Below are positions 24,118 to 32,884 of a DNA stretch of 49,993 nucleotides, piece by piece. The notes beneath the pieces were generated by a model. That model was not told the DNA's origin, made no database searches, and worked only from the letters and a program-made list of their open reading frames with translations. Position 1 is the stretch's first letter; each line of letters starts with the position of its first letter. The position numbers and the translations under genes are program-made. The stretch comes from Actinophytocola sp. GTDB taxonomy: Bacteria > Actinomycetota > Actinomycetes > Mycobacteriales > Pseudonocardiaceae. Location of the stretch: the NCBI GenBank assembly GCA_009377395.1, contig WHUB01000024.1, forward strand, positions 1 through 49,993. The letters run 5' to 3'.

Positions 24118-25329
24118 TCAGCCGCCGAGTAGCGTCCTGACAAAACCGCGCAGCCAGGGGTCGCCCGGTGCGGGGTCGCGCTGCGAGTCGTGTTGCCGGG
24201 GCACCGGCACCGCCTGCGGCACGCCCCGGAACGGCGCGTTCTGGGCGCCGCGCACGGTGATCGGGCTGCCCGGCGGCTCGGCGCAGTAGGCGTTCTTGTT
24301 GGGCTCCACCTCGGACATATCGCTGGCAGGCCGCTGCCGGGTGCCCTCGTAGCCCCTGGTGCACGACGGCGGGGTGAAGTTGTTGAACACCAGCCCGAGC
24401 TGGCCGCGCCCGTCCTTCGACACGCTGCGCGCGAACGCCCCGATCACGGCGAAGTTCACCATCAGCTGCTTCGTCGAGTCGGTCCGTGGCTTGGCGACGT
24501 TGGCGGTGGTCAGCAGGTTCGCCAGCAGCGCGGCGGTGTCATTGCCCGAGACGTCGATGAAGTCGCTGACCTGGCGGGCGACCCCGGGGGTGCGGTCGAT
24601 CACCGCGCGCAGGTCGGAGTCGGACTCGGCGAACTGCCGCGAGATCCTCTCCAGCCCGCCGGCGAACCGGGTCAGGTCGTCGGCGTGCCGCTGCTGAGTG
24701 TCGAGCACGGTGCGCCCCGATGACAACAACCGCCGCGTCGCGGGCAGGTACTTGCGCGCGGCGACGGTGTACGAATGCGCGCTGTCGAGCAGCAGTTGCA
24801 GGTCCTGGCCCGCGTCGGCGAACGCGTTGTATCCCTCGTCGACGACGGTGTTCAGCGAGTCGGGGTTGACGCTGCCGATGAGCCGCTCCACGTCGGCAAG
24901 CACCGTCTCCGGCGGCACCGGCGCGTCGGTGCGACCGGCCTCGATCACCGAGCCGTCGTGCAGGTACGGCCCGCTGGACCCGTCCGGGCGCAGGTCGAGG
25001 TACTGCTCGCCGACGGCGGAGCGGTTGGCGACTGTGGCGGTGGTGTCGGCGGGGATCGGCGGGGCGTCGTCCTCGATGTCCATCAGGACGTCGACACCGG
25101 TCTTGGTCAGCCGCAGCGTGGTCACCCTACCGACGCTGACGCCCCGATACGTCACCTCGGAGCCACGGAAGATGCCGCCGGAGTCGGTCAGCTCGGCGGT
25201 GACGACGTAGCCACGCGGGCCGAACAGCCGGTCGAGCCCGGCGTACTTGCCGCCGACGACGACCACCGACAGCACCGCGATCAGCCCGAACGCAAGCAAT
25301 TTGATCCGGGTCGGCCAGGTCAGCATCAC
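24118..25329 (-). CDS. mce4F: MCE family protein, MceF-type subunit
   Basis: 403 residues, last gene of the mce operon. One N-terminal helix (LLAFGLIAVLSVVVVGG) is followed by the MCE domain (YVVTAELTDSGGIFRGSEVTYRGVSVGRVTTLRL, about 40-115) and a long helical region to about 280, then a proline-rich tail. The six Mce proteins form a periplasm-spanning channel for lipid or sterol import. The start is GTG at 25329 or ATG at 25326; both overlap the mceE stop. The operon ends here, with no Mce-associated genes after it. Confidence 0.88.
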   Translation of the reverse strand: MMLTWPTRIKLLAFGLIAVLSVVVVGGKYAGLDRLFGPRGYVVTAELTDSGGIFRGSEVTYRGVSVGRVTTLRLTKTGVDVLMDIEDDAPPIPADTTATVANRSAVGEQYLDLRPDGSSGPYLHDGSVIEAGRTDAPVPPETVLADVERLIGSVNPDSLNTVVDEGYNAFADAGQDLQLLLDSAHSYTVAARKYLPATRRLLSSGRTVLDTQQRHADDLTRFAGGLERISRQFAESDSDLRAVIDRTPGVARQVSDFIDVSGNDTAALLANLLTTANVAKPRTDSTKQLMVNFAVIGAFARSVSKDGRGQLGLVFNNFTPPSCTRGYEGTRQRPASDMSEVEPNKNAYCAEPPGSPITVRGAQNAPFRGVPQAVPVPRQHDSQRDPAPGDPWLRGFVRTLLGG

Positions 25330-26483
25330 GAGCCTCCCAGCAGCGAACCGAGCAACGACCCCGAGGTCGATGGACCCGCGGGCAGCGCGGGCAGTGCGGG
25401 CAGCTCAGGGGGTTCCGGCGTCGCGGGCAGCGGCAACGGCGGACTGTCGCCTGCCCCCGGCAGCTCCGGAATCGGGCTCTGTCCCGAGTCGCGCATGTTG
25501 TTGACCAGCTGGGTCAGGTTCATGTCGAACACGACGTCGACGTTGGCGTAGTCGCCCTTCATCGTCTTGCCCGCGTTCCACGGCAACGGGTACGTCGGCA
25601 GGATCTTGAGCGCCGTGGTGAGGTCGTGCCCCGAGTCGGCGAGCTTGCGCAACGTCGGTTCCAGCGCCCGCAGGTTGGCGACGAGCTGTTCCCGGCTCTT
25701 GCCGATGGTGTCGACGCTGACGTCGGACAGCGTGCGCAGCGCGGTCAGCATCCTGACGATCTGGTCGCGCTGCCGGGCGACGACCCGGATGCCAGGCGCG
25801 AGGTGGTCCAGCCCCTCGACCAGGTGCCGCCGCTCCCGCACCAACGTGCGCGACAGCCCGCCGAGCCCGTCGATGGCCTTCGTGATCTGCGCCTTCTGCG
25901 CGTCCAGCTCGGTGACGAGGTGGTCCATCCGTGACAGCAGCGCCTTGATCTCGGCCTCGTTGCCCTCGAACGCGTTGTTCAGCTCCGACGCGATGGTGTG
26001 CAGCTGCTCGACCCCGCCGCCGGAGAGCAGCATCGACAGCGCGCCCAAGACCTCCTCGATCTCGGCGTGCCTGCTGGTCCGGGCGAGCGGGATGTGGTCG
26101 CCGTCGCTGAGCCTGCCGACCGGCTCGACACCTGCCGGTGGCCGCAGGTCGACGAACTTCTCACCGAGCAGGCTGGACTGGCGCAGCTCGGCGACGGCGT
26201 TGGCGGGCAGGTCGACGTCGCCGTTGATGACGAGGTCCACGATCGCGGACCGGGTGTCGGGCGCCAGCCGCACCCGCTCGACCCGGCCGACCTCGACGTC
26301 GTTGACCTTCACGCTGGCCTGCGGCACCAGGTCGAGCACGTCGGAGAACTCCACCGTGACGCGGTAGGGACGCTCGCCGAGGTCGGCGCCGCCGGGCAGC
26401 GGCGCGTTGTAGAGGCCGGAGAACCCGCCGGCACCGCACCCGGTGAGCAGCAGCACCAGCACCAGCAGCAGCGCGCCCCGCAT
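25326..26483 (-). CDS. mce4E: MCE family lipoprotein, MceE-type (LprN-like)
   Basis: 385 residues. A lipoprotein signal LLLVLVLLLTGC (C16) marks the MceE subunit, the only lipidated one. The MCE domain (YRVTVEFSDVLDLVPQASVKVNDVEVGRVERVRL, about 40-115) and a coiled-coil-like helical region to about 300 follow, then a Pro/Leu-rich C-terminus. Its ATG at 26483 overlaps the mceD stop by one base. Confidence 0.9.
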   Translation of the reverse strand: MRGALLLVLVLLLTGCGAGGFSGLYNAPLPGGADLGERPYRVTVEFSDVLDLVPQASVKVNDVEVGRVERVRLAPDTRSAIVDLVINGDVDLPANAVAELRQSSLLGEKFVDLRPPAGVEPVGRLSDGDHIPLARTSRHAEIEEVLGALSMLLSGGGVEQLHTIASELNNAFEGNEAEIKALLSRMDHLVTELDAQKAQITKAIDGLGGLSRTLVRERRHLVEGLDHLAPGIRVVARQRDQIVRMLTALRTLSDVSVDTIGKSREQLVANLRALEPTLRKLADSGHDLTTALKILPTYPLPWNAGKTMKGDYANVDVVFDMNLTQLVNNMRDSGQSPIPELPGAGDSPPLPLPATPEPPELPALPALPAGPSTSGSLLGSLLGGS

Positions 26484-27679
26484 CAGCGGTCACCTCCCGA
26501 CGCGCGTTGCATCGCCTCGAGCACCGGCATCGGCAGCGGCGGCAGCTCGCCCTTCTGCAGCGAGTACAGCACCTGCGACACGCTCGGCAGGTCGAGCGTC
26601 CCGTCCACCGCGGGCGCGACCTTCTTGCAGGTGCGCGCGAGCGTGTCCGGGATCTCGCGCGGGGTGCTCGCGGTGAGCAGGCGGCACACCATCAGCACCG
26701 GCGGGTAGGTGAGCTCGTTGAGGTTTCCCCGGATCGCGATCGTGCCGGACGCCGCGTCGTAGGCGTTGATGAAGTTGTTCATGCCGGTCGGTGCCACGTC
26801 GAGGATCTCGGCGAGCTGCGCCCGGCGTTCGACCAGCACTCTGCTGACCTTGGCCAGTTTGTCCACATTGGAGGAAAGCAGTTGCCGGTTCTGCTTGACG
26901 AATCCACGGACGTCGGTCAGCGCGCTGGCCAGGGTGGACAGTGCCGAGTCGACCTTGCCCGACTCGCGCGCCATGAACTGGCTGACGTCGGCGACCCGGG
27001 TGAACAGCTCGTTGACCTGCCGGTCGCTCTTGGCGAGCATCGTGGTGAACTCGCCCAGGTGCTTGACGGTGCCGAACAGGTCGTCCTTGCTGCCGTTGAG
27101 CGTCGCCGACAGCCGGGCGAGCTGCGAGACGGTGTTGTTCAGGTTCGTGCCGTTGCCGTCCATGGTGACCGCGAGCCGATCGAGCACCCTGCTGAGCGAG
27201 CCGTCGGCGTTGGCGCCGTCGGGGCCGAGCGCGACCGCGACCTTGTCCAGGCTGCCGAACAGCTCGTCCAGCTCGACCGGCGCCGCGGTGCGCTCGCGGG
27301 TGATCACCGCGCCGGAGGGCATCTCCGGACCGCCCCGGTAGACCGGGGTCAGCTGCACGTACCGGTCGCTGACCAGGCTGGGCGCCACGATCACGGCGCC
27401 CGCGTCGACGGGGATGTCCACATCGGATTCCACCGACATCGCGACCCGCACCTTGTCGCCCGCGGGCACCACATCGGTGATGGTGCCGACCTCGACGCCG
27501 AGCACCCGCACCGACGAGTCCGGGTACAGCCCGACGGCGCGGTCGAAGTACGCGGTCAGCTCGGTGTCGCCGGTGGTCCGGGTCACGGCCCACAGCCCGC
27601 CGGTGAGCAGCAGCACGATGACGGCGGCCAGCGCGAGCCACATGGCGGTGGTGCGGGCGGCGCGGGTGTCGGTGGCCAT
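26483..27679 (-). CDS. mce4D: MCE family protein, MceD-type subunit
   Basis: 398 residues. N-terminal anchor WLALAAVIVLLLTGGLWAV, MCE domain from ELTAYFDRAVGLYPDSSVRVLGVEVGTITDV, then a long helical domain and a region with two cysteines (LMVCRLL, ARTCKK). Position in the operon and the length fit MceD. Its ATG overlaps the mceC stop by one base (TGATG). Confidence 0.88.
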   Translation of the reverse strand: MATDTRAARTTAMWLALAAVIVLLLTGGLWAVTRTTGDTELTAYFDRAVGLYPDSSVRVLGVEVGTITDVVPAGDKVRVAMSVESDVDIPVDAGAVIVAPSLVSDRYVQLTPVYRGGPEMPSGAVITRERTAAPVELDELFGSLDKVAVALGPDGANADGSLSRVLDRLAVTMDGNGTNLNNTVSQLARLSATLNGSKDDLFGTVKHLGEFTTMLAKSDRQVNELFTRVADVSQFMARESGKVDSALSTLASALTDVRGFVKQNRQLLSSNVDKLAKVSRVLVERRAQLAEILDVAPTGMNNFINAYDAASGTIAIRGNLNELTYPPVLMVCRLLTASTPREIPDTLARTCKKVAPAVDGTLDLPSVSQVLYSLQKGELPPLPMPVLEAMQRASGGDR

Positions 27680-28728
27680 CAGTTGCCCTCGATCCCCTGG
27701 TCGGGTGCGGACACCGGCCGTTCACAGCCCTGCGGGTTGATCGTCAGCGACCCCGCCGACGTGGTCGGTGGCAGGAATCCGCAGAGGTAGCCCTCGAACC
27801 AGCGGCCGTTGCCGGTGGCGTTGGCGCCGAGCCGGGTGAACGGCGCGAGCAGTTCGAGGCTGCGGTCGATGTTGGCGACGTTGCGGTGCAGCACGCCGGT
27901 GACGACGTCGAGCTTGCGCAGCGCCGGGGTGAGCCGTGCCCGGTTGTCGGCGACCATGCCGGAGAGCTGCTCGGCGACCGCCTGCGTGCCGGTGAGCAGG
28001 TTGTCGATCGCCCGCTTGCGTGCCTGCAGCTCGCCGAGCAACGCGCTGCCGTCGTGGATCACCTTGCGGAGCCGGTCGTTGCGACTCGCCACCAGCTTCG
28101 ACACCCGGTGGGTGTTGTCGAGCAGCCGGGCGAGCTCGTCGTCGCGTTCGGCCACCGTCTTCGACAGCGCCGACAGCCCTTGCAGCGCACCGTCGATGTG
28201 TTCGGGCGCGCCGGCGAGCGCTCCGGAGATCGCGTCGAAACTGCCCGCGAGCTGTTTGGTGTCCACATCGGACATGGTGGTGCCGAGCTGGTTGAACGCG
28301 TCCTGCACCTGGAACGGCGTCGTGGTGCGGCGCAACGGGATCGGCCGGCCCGGGTCGAGGGTGCCGCCGCCACGCGGCACCAGCGCGAGGTACTTCTCGC
28401 CGAGCAACGTCTTGATCTGGATGGACGCGGCGGTCTGGTCGCCGAGCCGGGGCAGCTCGCCCTCGGCGGGTCCGTCGAGCACGAACTCGACGCGCACCCT
28501 GGTGCCGTCGAGCTCGACCGAGCTGATCTTGCCAGCTCGCACCCCGGCGATCTGCACCTCGTTGTCCGGCATCAGTCCCGCCGACTCCGCGAAGTAGGCG
28601 GCGTGGGTGGTGCCGCCGCCGATGATCGGCAGCCGGTCGGCGTTGAGCGCCGCCAGCACCGACGTCACCAGCACCAGCACGGTGACCGCGCCGACGAGGG
28701 CCTGGTTGCGTTCCGCCAGCGGCTTCAT
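27679..28728 (-). CDS. mce4C: MCE family protein, MceC-type subunit
   Basis: 349 residues. Anchor helix ALVGAVTVLVLVTSVLAAL, MCE domain THAAYFAESAGLMPDNEVQIAGVRAGKISSVEL, then helices and a C-terminal FEGYLCGFLPP segment. The ATG at 28728 has a strong GAGGAGG Shine-Dalgarno. Unlike the other mce junctions, it is separated from mceB by 88 bp containing the 32-bp repeat and a possible 31-codon frame whose TGA overlaps this ATG. Confidence 0.88.
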   Translation of the reverse strand: MKPLAERNQALVGAVTVLVLVTSVLAALNADRLPIIGGGTTHAAYFAESAGLMPDNEVQIAGVRAGKISSVELDGTRVRVEFVLDGPAEGELPRLGDQTAASIQIKTLLGEKYLALVPRGGGTLDPGRPIPLRRTTTPFQVQDAFNQLGTTMSDVDTKQLAGSFDAISGALAGAPEHIDGALQGLSALSKTVAERDDELARLLDNTHRVSKLVASRNDRLRKVIHDGSALLGELQARKRAIDNLLTGTQAVAEQLSGMVADNRARLTPALRKLDVVTGVLHRNVANIDRSLELLAPFTRLGANATGNGRWFEGYLCGFLPPTTSAGSLTINPQGCERPVSAPDQGIEGN

Positions 28729-28820
28729 GCGGCCTCCTCGTCGCGCGCGGCAAGCCGCGCCAGCGCCCCGACGTCGGCAAGCATGGCGTCTGATGATTCG
28801 GACCTGCGAGCAGTCCTCAT
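28725..28820 (-). CDS. possible 31-residue small protein between mceB and mceC
   Basis: The frame begins with an ATG that overlaps the mceB stop (ATGA) and ends with a TGA that overlaps the mceC ATG (ATGA), so it would be coupled on both sides like the other mce junctions. It encodes MRTARRSESSDAMLAD and then an Ala/Arg-rich helix. The first 11 codons are the 32-bp repeat, so this may be a by-product of a repeat insertion and not a gene. Its codon bias gives no clear answer at this length. Confidence 0.3.
   Translation of the reverse strand: MRTARRSESSDAMLADVGALARLAARDEEAA
28788..28819 (-). repeat. 32-bp dispersed repeat, copy 2, starting on the mceB stop codon
   Basis: On the - strand it starts with the mceB TGA, continues GGACTGCTCGCAGGTCCG and about 11 more bases. 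It differs from the copy at 2162-2193 at two positions only. It separates mceB and mceC in an operon whose other mce genes overlap. Confidence 0.75.
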
Positions 28821-29848
28821 GGCCCACACCTCTTCGGCCGTTCCGAACCGGGCGCGGGCGTCACTGGGACGGTGATGTTGAGGGAGCCGATGCCGACCCT
28901 GCCGGAGACGTCGCAGAGGAAGTAGTTGTACCAGCCGCCGTAGCTGATCACCCTGACGTACTTCTTCAGGTTCCTCGGCAGCCGATAGAGGATCTTGTCG
29001 AGCACCGGCGCGTCCCGCGACAGCGTGCCCGCCAGACGGTCCAGGGCGCGCACGTCCTTGCGCAGCGGCGGCCGGGCGTCGGCGACCAGGCCGGCGACGC
29101 TGCCGGTGAGCGAGCCGAGCGCCTGGGTCGCCTCCCCGATCGGCTTGCGCTTCGCCGCGAGGCCGCTGATCAGCCGCTGCATCGCGTCGATCAGCTCGCC
29201 CGCCTGCTTGTCGCGGTGGTTGATGGTGCCGAGCACCTGGTTGAGGTTGCCGACGACCTCGCCGATCACCTTGTCCCGGCTGGCGATCGTCGACGTCAGC
29301 GACGCAGTGTGCCGCAGCAGGCTGCTGATCGTGCCGCCCTCCCCCTGGAACACCTGGATGATCTCGTAGGAGAGCTGGTTGACCTGCTTCGGGTCGAGCG
29401 CGGTGAACAGCGGCTTGAAGCCGTTGAACAGCACGGTCAGGTTCAGCGCCGGGGTGGTGCGGCCGACGCCGATGACGTCGCCTGGGCGCAACGGCTCGGC
29501 CGACGGCGTCTGGGTGCCGAGCGCGAGGTAGCGCTGCCCGATGACGTTGCGGTACTTCACCAGCGCCGTCGTCGTCGACGGCAGCCGGTACGACTCGCCG
29601 ACGTCGAAGTGCACCGTGGCTACCGCGTCCTGGCCGATCTCGATCGTGTCCACCTGCCCGACCTTGACGCCGGCGATCCGCACGTCGTCGCCCTCGGTGA
29701 GTCCGGAGACGTCGGTGAAGCGGGCGGCGTAGGCGGCCGTGTCGCCGAAGTTGGTGTTGGAGATGGTCGCGGCGAGCACGCCGGTGAGCAGGATGGTCAC
29801 CACCGCGAAGGCGATCAGCTTGAGCAGCGAGGGGAGCGTCGACCTCAT
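28817..29848 (-). CDS. mce4B: MCE family protein, MceB-type subunit
   Basis: 343 residues. Anchor KLIAFAVVTILLTGVLAATI, MCE domain YAARFTDVSGLTEGDDVRIAGVKVGQVDTIEI (about 38-115), helical region to about 290 and the MceB-typical ending YGGWYNYFLCDVSGRVGIGSLNITVPV. The ATG at 29848 overlaps the mceA stop (ATGA). Part of the lipid/sterol import channel. Confidence 0.9.
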   Translation of the reverse strand: MRSTLPSLLKLIAFAVVTILLTGVLAATISNTNFGDTAAYAARFTDVSGLTEGDDVRIAGVKVGQVDTIEIGQDAVATVHFDVGESYRLPSTTTALVKYRNVIGQRYLALGTQTPSAEPLRPGDVIGVGRTTPALNLTVLFNGFKPLFTALDPKQVNQLSYEIIQVFQGEGGTISSLLRHTASLTSTIASRDKVIGEVVGNLNQVLGTINHRDKQAGELIDAMQRLISGLAAKRKPIGEATQALGSLTGSVAGLVADARPPLRKDVRALDRLAGTLSRDAPVLDKILYRLPRNLKKYVRVISYGGWYNYFLCDVSGRVGIGSLNITVPVTPAPGSERPKRCGP

Positions 29849-31197
29849 CGCAGCTCCACCTCCGTTCCCCGGTACAGCGGGCCGACCAGCAATCCGCCCC
29901 AGCCGGGCACGTCGGCCGGATCGACGCCGTGCCCGGCGGCGAACAGCAGCGACAACAGCTCGGCCTCGGCAGGCGATCCGGCCAGCGCGGCCGCCGCCGA
30001 ACCGCCGCCCGAGCTCTGGTAGTCGTTGTACTGCACGGATCCGTCCGGATTGGACGGTGGCGCCGGTTTCGTCGACCCGTCCTTGATCGGGCCGTCCGGC
30101 GGGTACTGCGGCCAGTGACCCGGCTGCGGCACCGGCTGGTAGCAGCGCGGCCCTCGGTTGTCGTTGTAGCGGGGTTCGTCGACGCCCGGCCGGTAGGTGC
30201 CCCTGCTCTGCGTGATCTCGATCTTGACGCGGCTCACGGCGGGGTGCGCGCTCCCCTTGCCGAAGGCCAGCTCCGCGTTGTGGAGCTGGATGGCGAACTG
30301 CCGCATCATGCACGGGTACTGCGGCGCGTAGCGGGCGAGCACGTCGAGAGTGGCCTGCGCGTTCGCGGACAGCCGGATCAGGTTGGCCTTGTTGGCCGAC
30401 AGGAACCCGGCCAGGTTCGCCGACGCCCCGGTCACCGAGGCGTACAGCGACCGCAGCTCGCCCTGCTTGGCCGCCAGCGTCCGGCTGGTCTTGCTCAGAT
30501 GCGACACGGCTTGCAGCGCGTCCGGCAGCGCGTCGGAGTAGTTGCGGGCGACCTTGGCGAAGGACGCGATGTCGGCCTTGAGGTCGGGCAGCGAGGGGTT
30601 GAACTCGCGGAGCAGCCGCGACAGTTGGGCCAGCGTGTCGCCGAGCTGCTCGCCCCGCCCGTCGAGCGCGGTCGCGATCGCGTTGAGCGAGCTGGACAGC
30701 TTCTGCGGCTCGACGGCGTGCAGCAACGGCATCAGGCCGTCGAGCACCCGCTCCAGCTCGATCGCGTTGCGCGAGCGGTCCTGGCTGATGACGTCGCCCG
30801 AGGCGAGGTGCGCCGGGCTGGGGTGTTCGGGTGCCCGCAGGTCGACGTAGCGCTCGCCGAACAGCGTCTTGGGCAGCAGCCGCGCGGTGACATCGGCGGG
30901 AATGACGTCGATCGTCGCGGGATTGAGCGCCAGTTCGAGGTTCGCGCCGTGCCCGGCCGACGAGATCGAGTCCACCTCGCCGACGGTCATGCCCCTGATC
31001 TTGACGTCGGCGCCCGGCCGCATCTGGTTGCCCGCGAACTCGGTCCGCAGCGTCACCATCGCGGGGTCGGAGAACGCCTTGTTGTAGATGCCGATCGTGC
31101 CCGCGATGAACAGCCCGGCCAGCAGCACGAACACCAGGCCGAGGGCCTGGTACTTGAACCGGGCGAGCAGGGCGGCGCGCTGCGGGCTGCGGCTCAT
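29845..31197 (-). CDS. mce4A: MCE family protein, MceA-type subunit
   Basis: 450 residues. Anchor ALGLVFVLLAGLFIAGTIGIYNKAF, MCE domain VTLRTEFAGNQMRPGADVKIRGMTVGEVDSI, then LLPKTLFGERYVDLRAPE and a long helical domain, ending in a proline/glycine-rich tail. It is the first mce gene after the yrbE pair and overlaps yrbEB by 4 bp, the universal mce operon order. The subunit letter is assigned from that order. Confidence 0.9.
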   Translation of the reverse strand: MSRSPQRAALLARFKYQALGLVFVLLAGLFIAGTIGIYNKAFSDPAMVTLRTEFAGNQMRPGADVKIRGMTVGEVDSISSAGHGANLELALNPATIDVIPADVTARLLPKTLFGERYVDLRAPEHPSPAHLASGDVISQDRSRNAIELERVLDGLMPLLHAVEPQKLSSSLNAIATALDGRGEQLGDTLAQLSRLLREFNPSLPDLKADIASFAKVARNYSDALPDALQAVSHLSKTSRTLAAKQGELRSLYASVTGASANLAGFLSANKANLIRLSANAQATLDVLARYAPQYPCMMRQFAIQLHNAELAFGKGSAHPAVSRVKIEITQSRGTYRPGVDEPRYNDNRGPRCYQPVPQPGHWPQYPPDGPIKDGSTKPAPPSNPDGSVQYNDYQSSGGGSAAAALAGSPAEAELLSLLFAAGHGVDPADVPGWGGLLVGPLYRGTEVELR

Positions 31198-32066
31198 CCG
31201 GCGATCCTCACCGTCGTCGTCGAGCCCCAGATGGCCAGGCTGAGGAAGAAGTCGAGCACCGCGATCAGCACGATCGAGGTGCGCACCGCCTTGCCGACCG
31301 CGACACCGACCCCGGCGGGCCCGCCGCGCGCGGTGAACCCGAAATAGCAGTGCGTCATGATCACCACGAAGGCGAAGACCATCACCTTGGCGAAGGAGTA
31401 CAGCACGTCCTGCGGCGGCAGGAACATCGTGAAGTAGTGGTCGTAGGTGCCCGCCGACTGGCCGTATACCCAGATGGTGATCTGCCGCGAGGCCAGGTAC
31501 GACGACAGCAGGCCGACCGCGTACAGCGGGATCACCGCGCCGACCCCGGCCAGCACCCTGGTGGTGACCAGGTACGGCAGGCTCGGCACGGCCATGACCT
31601 CGAGCGCGTCGATCTCGTCGGAGATGCGCATCGCGCCGAGCTGTGCGGTGAAGCCGCAGCCGACGGTCGCCGACAGCGCGAGCCCGGCCGACAGCGGCGC
31701 GACCTCGCGGGTGTTGAAGTAGGCGGAGATGAAGCCGGTCAGCGCCGCCGTGCCGAGCTGGTTCAGCGAGGAGTAACCCTGCAACCCGACGATCATGCCG
31801 GTGAACAGCGTCATCCCGATCATCACGCCGAGCGTGCCGCCGATGATCGCCAGTGCCCCGGTGCCGAAGCAGACCTCGGTCAGGATCCGCAGCGACTCCT
31901 TGCTGTAGCGGCGCACCGTCCTCGGCACCGTGACCAGGATGCGCAGGCAGAACGCGAGCTGCTCACCGAAGCCCTCGAACACCTGGCCCGGTCGGGCGAG
32001 GTAGTCGAGCGTGCGGTCGCCTAGCTCGGCCCATTCCTCGCGCGTCGTCTCCTTCACCGCCGTCAT
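31194..32066 (-). CDS. yrbE4B: YrbE/MlaE-type permease, second copy
   Basis: 290 residues of the MlaE permease fold with about six helices: VCFGTGALAIIGGTLGVMIGMTLFTGMIVGLQGYSSLNQLG, then the conserved TVGCGFTAQLGAMRISDEIDALEVMAVPSLPYLVTTRV cytosolic loop that contacts the ATPase. It pairs with the first YrbE to form the membrane core of the Mce importer. The MceG/MlaF ATPase is not encoded here, as is usual. Confidence 0.93.
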   Translation of the reverse strand: MTAVKETTREEWAELGDRTLDYLARPGQVFEGFGEQLAFCLRILVTVPRTVRRYSKESLRILTEVCFGTGALAIIGGTLGVMIGMTLFTGMIVGLQGYSSLNQLGTAALTGFISAYFNTREVAPLSAGLALSATVGCGFTAQLGAMRISDEIDALEVMAVPSLPYLVTTRVLAGVGAVIPLYAVGLLSSYLASRQITIWVYGQSAGTYDHYFTMFLPPQDVLYSFAKVMVFAFVVIMTHCYFGFTARGGPAGVGVAVGKAVRTSIVLIAVLDFFLSLAIWGSTTTVRIAG

Positions 32067-32069
32067 GGG

Positions 32070-32864
32070 TCACAACGCCTTCGGTGGGACGACTTGCAGG
32101 TAGATCGCCGTGATGACGACGTTGATCAGGAACAGCAGCAGGAACGAGATCACCACGGCCTGGTTGACGGCGTCGCCGACGCCCTTCGGCCCGCCTGCCG
32201 GGTTCAGCCCCCGGTAGGCGGCGACGATGCCGGCCACGAAGCCATACAACACCGCCTTGAACTCGCTGATCCACAGGTCGGGCAGCTGCGCGAGCGCGTT
32301 GAAGCTCGCCAGGTAGGCGCCGGGCGTGCCGCCCTGCATGACGACGTTGAAGAAGTAGCCGCCGAGCACGCCGACCACGCTGACCAGGCCGTTGAGCAGC
32401 ACCGCGACGGTCATCGCCGCCAGCACCCTCGGCACGATCAGCCGCTGGATCGGGTTGACGCCGAGCACCCGCATGGCGTCGATCTCCTCGCGGATCTGCC
32501 GCGCGCCGATGTCGGCGCAGACCGCGCTGCCACCGGCGCCGGCGACGAGCAGCGCGGTGATCAGCGGGCTGGCCTGCTGCACCAGCGCGAGCGCGCTCGC
32601 GGCGCCGGTGAACGACTGCGCGCCGATCTGCTGGGTCAGCGAGCCGAGCTGCAGCGCGATCACCGCGCCGAACGGGATCGCGACGAGCGCGGTCGGCAGG
32701 ATGGTCACGCTGGCGAAGAACCAGCTCTGCTCGATGTACTCCCGCAGCTGGAAGGGCCGGCGCGGCAGCGACCGTAGCACCTGCCACGCCAGCGTCGTCA
32801 TCCGGCCGATCTGCGTGAGCGCACCGGTGCCTGGGATCGTGACGCCCGCTGAGCGCTGAGTCAT
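32070..32864 (-). CDS. yrbE4A: YrbE/MlaE-type permease, first copy
   Basis: 264 residues. FFASVTILPTALVAIPFGAVIALQLGSLTQQIGAQSF and GAGGSAVCADIGARQIREEIDAMRVLGVNPIQRLIVPRVLA are the MlaE signatures, followed by FKAVLYGFVAGIVAAYRGL. It lies 3 bp upstream of the second permease. The Shine-Dalgarno AAGGGA lies at the edge of the left end of the TnpB element, so its native leader and promoter have been displaced. Confidence 0.93.
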   Translation of the reverse strand: MTQRSAGVTIPGTGALTQIGRMTTLAWQVLRSLPRRPFQLREYIEQSWFFASVTILPTALVAIPFGAVIALQLGSLTQQIGAQSFTGAASALALVQQASPLITALLVAGAGGSAVCADIGARQIREEIDAMRVLGVNPIQRLIVPRVLAAMTVAVLLNGLVSVVGVLGGYFFNVVMQGGTPGAYLASFNALAQLPDLWISEFKAVLYGFVAGIVAAYRGLNPAGGPKGVGDAVNQAVVISFLLLFLINVVITAIYLQVVPPKAL

Positions 32865-32884
32865 CGGGGGTTCCCTTGTTCGTG

